From assembly GCA_947646015.1 (NCBI GenBank), contig CANSEY010000006.1:109406-173405 (forward strand): a DNA stretch of 64,000 nucleotides, written 5' to 3'. Shown here one piece after another: positions 1 through 8,517 of this stretch. The translations under genes and the position numbers were made by a program. This stretch comes from an uncultured Bacteroides sp. (GTDB lineage Bacteria > Bacteroidota > Bacteroidia > Bacteroidales > Bacteroidaceae). Each line of letters starts with the position of its first letter. The first letter of the stretch is position 1. The notes beneath the pieces are model-generated. The model did not search any database. It was not told the DNA's origin and saw only the letters and a list, made by a program, of their open reading frames with translations.

Positions 1-190
1 ACTTAACAGGCGCTTCCAAAGAGTAAAAAATGACGTCGTCCAGGTGATTGTCGGTTCCCGTAACAAAAGGTTTGATAACTTTCTTGCCTAATAGCGATAA
101 TAATTTGACAATAATAATTGCTCCTAAAATAATAAGAATGGAAATACCCCAGTTTTCAATAGTATTTCCCCATAATTCATTTTCTAACAT
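1..190 (-). CDS. MscS-family mechanosensitive channel, N-terminal part (runs off the window)
   Basis: The minus strand opens with an ATG at 190-188 and stays open to the window edge, giving 63 residues. The protein begins MLENELWGNTIENWGISI, continues with a hydrophobic segment (about residues 17-38, rich in I, L, A and V), then a basic, Asp-rich stretch with GKKVIKPFVTGTDNHLDDVI. A short membrane helix followed by this kind of linker is typical of the start of MscS-type small-conductance channels of the inner membrane, which release solutes on hypo-osmotic shock. The pore helix lies outside the window, so the assignment rests on the N-terminus only. It lies 56 bp downstream of the pullulanase stop on the same strand and could be co-transcribed with it. 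Confidence 0.6.
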   Translation of the reverse strand, partial: MLENELWGNTIENWGISILIILGAIIIVKLLSLLGKKVIKPFVTGTDNHLDDVIFYSLEAPVK

Positions 191-246
191 AGTCTAACTG
201 ATTTATAATTGTACTTTTATTTAATAATATCAAGTTGATCTCCTTT

Positions 247-2214
247 TTATTGACGATACAAGATAAGAGCTGAAGATGCTGTGACAGAAATATCCCCTCC
301 CGATAAATGCTCCTGACTGTCTAGATCAATTTGTCCGTTATGGCAGACTATAATCCAATCTTGTTCCGGGATATTGATATCTGCCTGATTCCGGTTACCG
401 TTGTATGCAACCAGAATTTCTTTCCATTCATCACCGTTAGCATACTCGCCTAGAGTATAAGCGATGACACCGGAATCGCCTGTATCAAGAAAATGAAGCC
501 ATTTCTCTAAGCCCTCTGCTGTAGGAATACGGAAGGCGGGATGTTTTTTGCGGAGTGCGATTAATGTTCTGATATAATTGAATATATCACGGTTTTTAGC
601 TTTTAACGCCCAGTCTATTTGGTTGACGGCGTCAGAAGACTTGTAGCTGTTTGGCTCTCCCTGTTTGTCCTGCATGATTTCTTCACCGCCACGAATAAAA
701 GGAATACCTTGCGAGGTTAAAAGCACGGTGTGTATTAATTTGTCAATAGGAACTAGTTCTTCTTCAGAATGTTCGCCTTGAACAGATAATTTCAGCTTAT
801 CTACCAGCGTATATCCGTCATGACAGGAAACAAAGTTAATCATTTGAGAGGGAGCAGCGGCATATGGACCGTCACAGTAAAGTAACCCGCTATAATCTAC
901 CTGTGGGTGTTGTGTTCCGCCAACGATTCCATATTTGACAGGTTCAAAATGCCCGTTGATATTTCCGGAGGCATACCCTGGTTCCTGTTCGTCAAAGGTA
1001 CTTCCTTTCAGACCGTCACGAAATTCATCATTAAATACGGAAATACCTTTCATTTTTCGTACATTCTCCTTTACAGCCCGTTGCTCGAAAGGTAATGGAG
1101 AATCTGCTGCTACCCAACCTTCTCCGTATACAAAAATGGTGGGGTCAATTTTTAATAATTCCTCTCTTAACTGGTTCATGGTGTCGATGTCATGTATCCC
1201 CATCAGATCGAATCTAAAACCGTCAATGTGATATTCTTTCGCCCAGAATTTGACCGACTCAATGATATAATGGCGAACCATTTCGCGTTCTGAGGCTGTC
1301 TCATTTCCACACCCGGAAGCATTTGAATAGGAACCGTCGGGATTCTGGCGGTAAAAATATCCCGGAACCGTCAGGTCAAAATTAGAATGCTCGGTTGAGG
1401 CTGTATGGTTATAAACCACATCGAGTACAATACGAAAACCATTTTGATGGAGGCTTTTTACCATCTCTTTAAATTCGCGGATACGGGTGGTGGGGGTGAC
1501 AGGATCGGTGGAGTAACTTCCATCTGGTACATTATAATTCTTCGGGTCATATCCCCAATTGTATTTGTTTTTCTCCAATTTCCTTTCATCGATTGTGGCG
1601 AAATCGAATGAAGGGAGGATGTGTATATGCGTTACTCCCAATTCTTTTAAATGATCCAGTCCGGAAGATTCTCCTTCGGGAGTTTTAGTTCCGGTCTCTG
1701 TCAGAGCCAGAAACTTCCCCTTATGTTCAATTCCTGAGTTTGGATCAATACTAAAATCGCGGTGATGAAGTTCATAAAGAATGATATCGGAATACATTTT
1801 CAGTTCGGGTGACTGGTCTGATTCCCAACCTTCGGGATTTGTCTCGTTCCAGTCGATTACAGCAGCGCGATTGCCATTGATGCCGACTGCTTTTGCCCAG
1901 ATACCGGGTGTTTCGTCCAGCCATTTTCCATCTTTTTCTATTTGGAAGGTGTAGAAAGAACCTTTCAGATCACGGTCTATATGGATACACCAGGTCCCAT
2001 TGTCGGCTATGTCCATTTCCAGTTGTTCTTCCGGATCTCCCGCTTCGCCGGATGAATACAGGTTTAAACGGATATTATCGGCACTTGGTGCCCATAGCGT
2101 AAATATGGATTGCTGGGGTGTATAGACTAATTCCAAATCGTTCTCATAATAGCACGGATACTTGTCATACGAATCCAACTGGTCCGGGGACGGATGATTT
2201 TTCAACTCTCTCAT
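247..2214 (-). CDS. pulA: Type I pullulanase (GH13, cytoplasmic)
   Basis: A 655-residue debranching enzyme that hydrolyses alpha-1,6 bonds in pullulan, glycogen or limit dextrins. An N-terminal CBM48-like beta domain (about residues 25-120, with FTLWAPSADNIRLNLY) precedes the GH13 barrel. The type I pullulanase signature YNWGYDP is at 218-224. GH13 regions follow: DVVYNH at 265-270, DGFRFDLMG at 331-339 with nucleophile D336, GEGW with acid/base E365, and VSCHDG further on. There is no signal peptide, so it should act in the cytoplasm, probably on imported maltodextrin or stored glycogen. It is divergent from the alpha-amylase across 289 bp, and the pair makes a sensible alpha-glucan set. No convincing TAnnTTTG box was found upstream. 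Confidence 0.93.
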   Translation of the reverse strand: MRELKNHPSPDQLDSYDKYPCYYENDLELVYTPQQSIFTLWAPSADNIRLNLYSSGEAGDPEEQLEMDIADNGTWCIHIDRDLKGSFYTFQIEKDGKWLDETPGIWAKAVGINGNRAAVIDWNETNPEGWESDQSPELKMYSDIILYELHHRDFSIDPNSGIEHKGKFLALTETGTKTPEGESSGLDHLKELGVTHIHILPSFDFATIDERKLEKNKYNWGYDPKNYNVPDGSYSTDPVTPTTRIREFKEMVKSLHQNGFRIVLDVVYNHTASTEHSNFDLTVPGYFYRQNPDGSYSNASGCGNETASEREMVRHYIIESVKFWAKEYHIDGFRFDLMGIHDIDTMNQLREELLKIDPTIFVYGEGWVAADSPLPFEQRAVKENVRKMKGISVFNDEFRDGLKGSTFDEQEPGYASGNINGHFEPVKYGIVGGTQHPQVDYSGLLYCDGPYAAAPSQMINFVSCHDGYTLVDKLKLSVQGEHSEEELVPIDKLIHTVLLTSQGIPFIRGGEEIMQDKQGEPNSYKSSDAVNQIDWALKAKNRDIFNYIRTLIALRKKHPAFRIPTAEGLEKWLHFLDTGDSGVIAYTLGEYANGDEWKEILVAYNGNRNQADINIPEQDWIIVCHNGQIDLDSQEHLSGGDISVTASSALILYRQ

Positions 2215-2503
2215 ATTTTCTAATTTTATATTAATACTATATAAAAAAAAATAATCATGTTGTGGAATAAATGAACCGGATTATTCCGTTATGGTATGAC
2301 TGAAAACAAATGTGAAATCAAAAATTCCTGTTCACGCTCTGATAAATATGAATAATAAAAGAATAATTAAAGTAATTTTACGGTGTTGTAAATCAGCTTT
2401 TTATCCTTTGCGCTTTTTTGTATTTGTTAGCTTATAATTTATAGAAACGTAGGAACTTTGTTAACATCATCTTTGTTTTGTATAAAGTTAATTATAAAAA
2501 AAA

Positions 2504-3958
2504 ATGAAGCGTATGGAAAATGGTGTTATGATGCAATATTTTGAATGGCATCTCCCGAATGACGGGAAGTTATGGAAACAGATAAAGGAAGATGCGTTGC
2601 ATCTTCATGATATAGGTGTGACTGCTGTTTGGATTCCCCCTGCTTATAAGGCCGATGAGCAGCAAGACGAAGGATATGCGACTTATGATCTGTATGACTT
2701 GGGCGAATTTGACCAAAAGGGAACCATAAGAACTAAATATGGTACGAAAGATGAACTGAAGAAAATGATTGACGAATTGCACAAATATCATATTGCTGTT
2801 TATCTGGACGTTGTATTGAATCATAAAGCGGGTGGTGATTTTACTGAAAAGTTTATGGTAGTGGAGGTCGATCCCAAGGAGAGAACCAAGGCTTTGGGTG
2901 AGCCGTTTGAGATACAAGGGTGGACCGGGTATAGCTTTCACGGACGTAAGGACAAACATTCGGATTTTAAATGGCATTGGTATCATTTTTCCGGGACGGG
3001 TTTTGATGATGCGCAAAAGCGCAGCGGTGTTTTTCAGATACAGGGAGAAGGAAAAGCTTGGAGTGAGGGCGTGGATAGTGAAAACGGTAATTATGATTTT
3101 CTGTTATGTAACGATATTGACTTGGACCATCCGGAAGTTGTATCTGAATTGAACCGTTGGGGAAAGTGGGTTTCCAATGAATTGAATCTCGACGGAATGC
3201 GTCTGGATGCCATTAAACATATGAAAGATCAATTCGTCGCACAATTCCTCGATGCGGTGAGGAGTGAAAGAGGCAATGATTTTTATGCCGTAGGTGAATA
3301 TTGGAATGGTGACCTGGAAGCATTGGATGCTTATATAGAAGCTGTTGGGCACAAAGTAAACCTATTTGATGTCCCGTTACATTATAATATGTTCCAGGCA
3401 TCACAGGAAGGTAAAGACTATGATTTGCGGGATATTTTAAAAGATACTCTGGTTGAACATCATCCCGATCTGGCAGTAACCATTGTTGACAATCATGATA
3501 CGCAACGCGGAAGTTCTCTTGAATCCAATGTAGAAGATTGGTTTAAACCGTTGGCTTATGGCTTGATTTTGCTGATGAAGGAAGGCTATCCATGTCTGTT
3601 TTATGGAGATTATTATGGTATAAAGGGGGAGAAGTCTCCTCATACCCGGATTATTGATATATTGTTGGATGCGAGACGAAAGTACGCTTACGGTGATCAG
3701 ATAGAATACTTCGACCATCCTTCAACAATTGGCTTTATCCGTACAGGAGATGAGGAACATAATGGCTCCGGGCTGGTCTTCCTTATGTCTAATGATGAGG
3801 CGGGAAGTAAAATAATGAGCTTGGGTGGGAAACATAAAGGCGAAGTCTGGCACGAAATAACCGGAAGTATATCCGAAGAAATAACTTTAGATGAAGAAGG
3901 AAACGGAGAGTTCTCTGTCGAATTCCGTAACCTGGCTGTTTGGGTGAAGAAGGATTAG
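2504..3958 (+). CDS. Cytoplasmic alpha-amylase (GH13_5, AmyS/AmyA type)
   Basis: A 484-residue alpha-1,4-glucan hydrolase. The opening MENGVMMQYFEWHLPNDG is the family start (E. coli AmyA begins similarly), with no signal peptide. Catalytic regions are visible: DVVLNHKAGGD, GMRLDAIKHMK with the nucleophile Asp, VGEYWNG with the acid/base Glu, and TIVDNHDTQ with the transition-state Asp. It ends in a short beta C-domain. The start at 2504 (MKRM) is used, but the in-frame ATG at 2513 fits the family equally well. The nearest upstream promoter-like element, CATCTTTG at 2468, misses the Bacteroides consensus at its first base. It pairs functionally with the divergent pullulanase. A hairpin terminator follows at 3984. 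Confidence 0.93.
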   Translation: MKRMENGVMMQYFEWHLPNDGKLWKQIKEDALHLHDIGVTAVWIPPAYKADEQQDEGYATYDLYDLGEFDQKGTIRTKYGTKDELKKMIDELHKYHIAVYLDVVLNHKAGGDFTEKFMVVEVDPKERTKALGEPFEIQGWTGYSFHGRKDKHSDFKWHWYHFSGTGFDDAQKRSGVFQIQGEGKAWSEGVDSENGNYDFLLCNDIDLDHPEVVSELNRWGKWVSNELNLDGMRLDAIKHMKDQFVAQFLDAVRSERGNDFYAVGEYWNGDLEALDAYIEAVGHKVNLFDVPLHYNMFQASQEGKDYDLRDILKDTLVEHHPDLAVTIVDNHDTQRGSSLESNVEDWFKPLAYGLILLMKEGYPCLFYGDYYGIKGEKSPHTRIIDILLDARRKYAYGDQIEYFDHPSTIGFIRTGDEEHNGSGLVFLMSNDEAGSKIMSLGGKHKGEVWHEITGSISEEITLDEEGNGEFSVEFRNLAVWVKKD

Positions 3959-3983
3959 GTATATGGTACTTATATAATTAATT

Positions 3984-4022
3984 ATGAAGATGCCTGTTAC
4001 AGTTGTAATCAGGTATCTTCAT
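3984..4022 (+). terminator. Hairpin terminator after the alpha-amylase
   Basis: Arms at 3984-3996 (ATGAAGATGCCTG) and 4010-4022 (CAGGTATCTTCAT) pair over 13 bp with one G-U, around a 13-nt loop. The sequence after it is only mildly T-rich. It separates the amylase from the rlmF promoter just downstream. Confidence 0.6.
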
Positions 4023-4039
4023 GATTTGTATGAAAGTCA

Positions 4040-4070
4040 TTTGCAGACAGAAAGATTCTCTGTATCTTTG
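4040..4070 (+). promoter_or_regulatory. Bacteroides-type promoter of rlmF
   Basis: The -33 element TTTG (4040-4043) and -7 element TATCTTTG (4063-4070) are 19 bp apart, an ideal match. The rlmF ATG begins at 4076, only five bases after the -7 box, so the transcript should start at or next to the initiation codon. Confidence 0.8.
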
Positions 4071-4075
4071 CCGCC

Positions 4076-4999
4076 ATGGCAGAAAGAAGCGAACTACATA
4101 CGAGAAATAAACACAATGGACAATATGATTTTTCATTGTTGACAGAGAATTATCCACCGCTCAGAAAATTTGTACTTCTCAATCCTTTGGGAATACAAAC
4201 AATCGATTTTTTTAATCCACATGCTGTGAAAGCGCTGAATAAAGCATTGCTGATAAGTTATTATGGTATCCGCTACTGGGATATTCCAAGGAATTATTTG
4301 TGTCCGCCTATCCCCGGGAGGGCAGACTATGTTCATTATATTGCCGATTTAATTGATCTGGAGAGAGTCAGTAATACGGCAAATGAAGAGAATGGAGATA
4401 AGCCAAAACGACAGTGCAGATGCTTGGATATCGGTGTAGGTGCAAATTGTATTTATCCGATTATTGGGCACGTTGAGTATGGATGGATGTTTGTGGGTTC
4501 CGATATTGATCCGGTATCTATAGAAAATGCGCGTAAGATAGTGACTTGCAATCCTGTATTGGCACATAAGATTGATTTGCGGCTTCAGAAAGACAATCGG
4601 AGGATTTTTGACGGAATCATCGCTCCCGATGAATATTTTGATGTAACAATTTGCAATCCTCCGTTTCACAGTTCGAAAGAAGAAGCAGAAGAGGGGACAT
4701 TACGTAAATTGAGTAGTCTGAAAGGGGAGAAAGTAAAGAAAAACAAATTGAATTTCGGTGGAAATGCGAATGAACTTTGGTGTGAGGGTGGAGAATTACA
4801 TTTTTTGCTGAATATGATTTCTGAGAGCCGGAAATACCGGAAGAATTGCGGTTGGTTTACAAGTCTGGTTTCTAAGGAGAAGAATCTGGATAAACTATAT
4901 GCTAAATTAAAAGCCGTCCATGTATCGGAATATAAGATAATTCGAATGTGTCAGGGTACAAAAAATAGCAGAATTTTGGCTTGGCGATTTTTGGAATAG
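4076..4999 (+). CDS. rlmF: 23S rRNA (adenine-1618-N6)-methyltransferase RlmF
   Basis: A 307-residue SAM-dependent methyltransferase that N6-methylates A1618 of 23S rRNA. It keeps family landmarks in order: [12 protein letters not shown] near the N-terminus, [33 protein letters not shown], the SAM-binding [15 protein letters not shown], the catalytic N6-adenine motif NPPF (in [12 protein letters not shown]), then [15 protein letters not shown] and [12 protein letters not shown]. All match what I remember of E. coli RlmF. The start at 4076 preserves the family N-terminus. It is monocistronic with its own promoter almost touching the start codon, which leaves no room for a conventional ribosome binding site. 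Confidence 0.95.
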   Translation: MAERSELHTRNKHNGQYDFSLLTENYPPLRKFVLLNPLGIQTIDFFNPHAVKALNKALLISYYGIRYWDIPRNYLCPPIPGRADYVHYIADLIDLERVSNTANEENGDKPKRQCRCLDIGVGANCIYPIIGHVEYGWMFVGSDIDPVSIENARKIVTCNPVLAHKIDLRLQKDNRRIFDGIIAPDEYFDVTICNPPFHSSKEEAEEGTLRKLSSLKGEKVKKNKLNFGGNANELWCEGGELHFLLNMISESRKYRKNCGWFTSLVSKEKNLDKLYAKLKAVHVSEYKIIRMCQGTKNSRILAWRFLE

Positions 5000-5244
5000 C
5001 TGATTTTGTTTTTTCGATAAACGGATATTTTTAAAGAAGATTATCTGTATAATGAAAAAATATTGATGATTAAGACCGTTATTTGTTATAATGTGCCTGG
5101 ATTTGTTGTTGTTTTCGATAATAGAGTCGTTTCTCTCTCTGTATATTCTATATGAGTATTAATTCCCCTTTCTCCTTTTCTTTGATATGCCGATATTTGT
5201 AGTATGAGATTATAGTGCTAGGAAATATCAAATCAAGGGAATAT

Positions 5245-8200
5245 ATGTTTGTTGTTAGATTGAGAAACTATTTACATTTGTCGTTTTTGGTTATATTTTT
5301 ATTGTTTTCCTCCTGTATTGATGAGTTTTATAAAGATACACCTAAAGAGGGATATATAACAATTACCGGTATCAATACACGTGCCTATACAGGAGCCTAT
5401 CCGGGTGACGGGCTCGATGATAAGGTTGAAACTCTGCGTATTCTGGCTTTCAATAAGACAAGTCGCATCTGCGAAAGTAATACTTTTTATTATGGAGATG
5501 TGCTGGGCGGAAATACGCTACGGCATCCGATTAATAAGGGTGAATATGATTTTGTCTTTTTGGCCAATGAACCTCATAATACAATTGTGAAGGCGGTTCT
5601 TGACAATATAACTGATTATGATGCACTAAAGTCAATATCCTATCCGGCGGAGTTCTTCGATTCGGAACGGGTTATACCTATGATTGCGGAAAATAATAGT
5701 ATAAAAGTGCTGGCTGATGGAAACTTGGAGGTAAATGGTGTTGCATCTACCAAGTTGACAGTAGGACTCAGACGCTTGGCGGCACGTGTGGATGTGGTTT
5801 TGAAATCGAAAGTCGATTTTGGTGATGCCAGTTCGAGTGAATTTGAAGGAATTACTTTTTCTAATATACCGGATAGAGTGCCTTTGGTATATGGCTTGCC
5901 TAGTGATTGTTTACCCAGTTCCTGGGCGTATGCCGATCCGGTTCTTCCTTATGGTGGAACGGCCATAACCAGAAATGTGGAACGTAAACTCACATTAGCT
6001 GATAATGCCGACTGTTTTAAAATAGATCCCACTTTATTGACCACTGAGGATAAAAATAACGATTTAGTCTGGGCTATTAAAGTTAAAAAAGTAATTCTGC
6101 CATCTAGCTTCTTTTCATCGAAGTCCGACGAGACGAATGCGATAAATTTTACTGTTAACCTGATTGACAAGTATAGTCCTTCCTGCAAATTGAAGATTCT
6201 GTCCGACCCGGATTATACATTACCGGCAAATGCGAAACTTGATTTGACAGGTATCATAAGAGAACCTTTAGAAGTAAATATACAGCCTTCTCCGTGGATT
6301 GACGATGGAGATGATTGGGAAATATCAGGCGTCCGTGTTCTGAATGTATCGCATATACAGGCTAAGATGACGGATATGAACGGAGTCCGGATTTCTTTCT
6401 GGTCCAATATGCCGGTAGTGAAGGTGTTGGGCACAGTAAAGAAAGAAGGTGAAGCGAATGAAAGAGCAACTAATACAGTCTTTAACTGTTTGGCAGTAGA
6501 TGATAATAATCCTGATCCTTATCGTTTCTTTTATGATTCGGCTTCGGGCAGCGGATATATGGATTTACTGGTTGACGGAACAAATACCACCGGTTTTGGT
6601 ACGCATGACAGGACCGAGAATATGAGTGGTACATATACATTGACATTATCTGCAGCAGAGGATACTAATGGTAAGAATGCATTGCAGAGGAAGATAAAGG
6701 TTACCGTCACACAAGAAGGTTTGCGATTTGTTCACAATCCTACGGCAAATCAACATGGTTTGTTCAATGCAGCATTTTTTAAACATAACCAGAAAGGAGA
6801 ACGTATTATAACAGGACAGCATCGATTGGATCAAACATGGTCTGTTAGTGTACCTGTTGCCTATCAAAACTGGCTTGTTGTGAGCGCGACTCCCAGCTTT
6901 GATCCGAATATTGGAACAGAATCACCAGGTGATGCGGAACATTATCCGGTAACTCTCAATCCGTATAGGGGAGAAGATGGTACTAGTATCTCAGGTCTCA
7001 CCGGTCGTATATATTTCCGTATTGGCGTTAAGGAAAATGCCGATTTTGTACCAACTAAAGAATCCGATCCTAAATTTGGATATATCAATTTGTCATATTA
7101 TCCGGGATGGCGGACAACAATGAAAATTTATATTCGTCAGGGCGAAGCCGGTGCTTATATATATGCGCCGGGGGATGCTATTCCGGGAACTGTATGGGGA
7201 GCGTGGAATGGAGGTACGGATATTACTACACATGTGAGAGAAGATATGCGTCTTTTATCGACGAATGCCCGTAGGGGAGCAGCTAAGTTCTCTGCTTTAA
7301 ACCTGACAAGCGAGAGGTTAGCAGGGAATACGAATCCGGATTATGAGAATGTGAACGTAAAAGGTGCTCGTTTTGTAGACTTCCCTTCGCAGGCGGGTGC
7401 ATTCTTTCAGTGGGCGGTCGATTTGAAAGGCACTACTTCCGGTATGACTGATTATTACCGCAGAGCTTTTAATCCCTCGAAGTCATATCTTGTTTCAGGA
7501 TTCCCTTGGGGATATGGGGAATTTCCGATCATGTGGGATGGAGATGTCAGTGCTAATATCCCTGCATATAAAGAACAGTTTGAAGTTTGCCCTCCGGGAT
7601 ATCGTCGTCCGACGGATGGCTATACGGATAAAATATCTTATAATGGATATTATGATTATTTGCCGGATGAGGGTACTACGGGTACTGCCACGAATTATAA
7701 AGATCAAATAGAGTATTCAGAATTAAGGGTTTCTTTATTTAATGTACCTTTTGCAGGAAATGCGGCTTCAAGTGCAGACTACGCTACAGCTTTTACTACT
7801 CCTTTTGGTGGAACTGGTAATACAGGTCCTGGGACATATCCTTACGGAGCAAACAAAGATATGCTTGCCCGGAAACAACTAAAAGGAACAACTTATACAT
7901 TTTATTCGGACGGATTTTTCGACAGACGTCCGATAAAAGAGGCTTCGAATGGAAACTATGGCGTATCATTAGGAAATAGTAATGTTGCTTATCAGGGAGT
8001 ATTGTATTTTAATCCCGATTCCGGAACGAATGCATCTGTCTTTTTTCCGTCAGCCGGTCGTCTGAATAACACAAGTGGTGCTTTGGAAAGTAGGGGTAGT
8101 ACCGGATACTATTGGTCGGCAAGTGTAGGTCCTCCTTATATGAGATCGGAATTGCAGAATCCACCTTATGACAGGAGAATACGTTATGGAGCCTGGTCGC

Positions 8201-8280
8201 TTGAGTCTGCATATAATTCTCATAATTTCAGATTGTCATATCAAGGTTTTGCTCAAAGTATACGTTGTGTGAAAGAATAA
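5245..8280 (+). CDS. Large fimbrillin-like surface lipoprotein with FISUMP-type C-terminus
   Basis: About 1,011 residues. The frame is open from a GTG at 5215, but the ATG at 5245 directly precedes a lipoprotein signal peptide (hydrophobic core ending LFSSC), so I use that start. The N-terminal region (ITGINTRAYTG, VETLRILAFNK, GEYDFVFLANEP) resembles the N-domain of Bacteroidetes Mfa/FimA-type fimbrillins. The middle (about 360-640) is beta-rich with repeated VTQEG/IRQGE-like strand ends, as in DUF4906-type proteins. The C-terminus (YYWSAS ... SIRCVKE) resembles the Fib_succ_major (FISUMP) end seen on tip-like adhesins. I infer an outer-membrane-anchored fimbrial or adhesin subunit. It stands alone, with no neighbouring fimbrial anchor or shaft genes, which is odd for a fimbrial protein. 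Confidence 0.65.
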   Translation: MFVVRLRNYLHLSFLVIFLLFSSCIDEFYKDTPKEGYITITGINTRAYTGAYPGDGLDDKVETLRILAFNKTSRICESNTFYYGDVLGGNTLRHPINKGEYDFVFLANEPHNTIVKAVLDNITDYDALKSISYPAEFFDSERVIPMIAENNSIKVLADGNLEVNGVASTKLTVGLRRLAARVDVVLKSKVDFGDASSSEFEGITFSNIPDRVPLVYGLPSDCLPSSWAYADPVLPYGGTAITRNVERKLTLADNADCFKIDPTLLTTEDKNNDLVWAIKVKKVILPSSFFSSKSDETNAINFTVNLIDKYSPSCKLKILSDPDYTLPANAKLDLTGIIREPLEVNIQPSPWIDDGDDWEISGVRVLNVSHIQAKMTDMNGVRISFWSNMPVVKVLGTVKKEGEANERATNTVFNCLAVDDNNPDPYRFFYDSASGSGYMDLLVDGTNTTGFGTHDRTENMSGTYTLTLSAAEDTNGKNALQRKIKVTVTQEGLRFVHNPTANQHGLFNAAFFKHNQKGERIITGQHRLDQTWSVSVPVAYQNWLVVSATPSFDPNIGTESPGDAEHYPVTLNPYRGEDGTSISGLTGRIYFRIGVKENADFVPTKESDPKFGYINLSYYPGWRTTMKIYIRQGEAGAYIYAPGDAIPGTVWGAWNGGTDITTHVREDMRLLSTNARRGAAKFSALNLTSERLAGNTNPDYENVNVKGARFVDFPSQAGAFFQWAVDLKGTTSGMTDYYRRAFNPSKSYLVSGFPWGYGEFPIMWDGDVSANIPAYKEQFEVCPPGYRRPTDGYTDKISYNGYYDYLPDEGTTGTATNYKDQIEYSELRVSLFNVPFAGNAASSADYATAFTTPFGGTGNTGPGTYPYGANKDMLARKQLKGTTYTFYSDGFFDRRPIKEASNGNYGVSLGNSNVAYQGVLYFNPDSGTNASVFFPSAGRLNNTSGALESRGSTGYYWSASVGPPYMRSELQNPPYDRRIRYGAWSLESAYNSHNFRLSYQGFAQSIRCVKE

Positions 8281-8324
8281 GAACTTTTCGGCTTACGATA
8301 AAAATACCGGAATATCATCCGTTG

Positions 8325-8350
8325 AGGGGTTGGCTTTTTAGTCAACCCCT
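8325..8350 (+). terminator. Hairpin terminator after the fimbrillin-like gene
   Basis: AGGGGTTGGCT (8325-8335) pairs with AGTCAACCCCT (8340-8350), 11 bp with one G-U, around a four-base T loop. It lies 45 bp after the stop codon. Confidence 0.7.
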
Positions 8351-8408
8351 TATTTGTGCGTACTCTCTAACAACAAAACTGCTGTTTTAAGAAGAAATCT
8401 TTATTTAC

Positions 8409-8452
8409 TCTAATAAGATTCTAATAGGATTCTAACTATTCTCTAACAGGCT
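8409..8452 (+). promoter_or_regulatory. Four TCTAA direct repeats with an exact 11-bp period upstream of the efflux operon
   Basis: TCTAA occurs at 8409, 8420, 8431 and 8442. The first two full 11-mers, TCTAATAAGAT and TCTAATAGGAT, differ at one base; the last two keep TCTAAC. A fifth TCTAA lies apart at 8366. An 11-bp period is characteristic of tandem binding by OmpR/PhoB-class response regulators (established for the PhoB box). The array sits where a -33 element would be, and none is visible here, which suggests activator-dependent transcription. No response regulator gene is nearby. Confidence 0.6.
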
Positions 8453-8477
8453 CTCCGAAGGGAGCCGTCTATCTTTG
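8449..8477 (+). promoter_or_regulatory. -7 box of the RND efflux operon with an adjoining dyad
   Basis: A perfect -7 element TATCTTTG lies at 8470-8477, 41 bp before the first gene. Directly upstream, GGCTC (8449-8453) and GAGCC (8462-8466) form a dyad with an 8-bp spacer. It fills the space between the repeat array and the -7 box and could be an operator or a fifth contact site. The -33 box is missing. Confidence 0.6.
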
Positions 8478-8517
8478 TGCCCGGAAATCCGGTTACTAAC
8501 TTAACTTATGTTTAATT

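Noticed and set aside
2461-2475. Promoter for the alpha-amylase at CATCTTTG
   Set aside because: The first base departs from TAnnTTTG and no -33 box is at the right distance; not listed as a feature.
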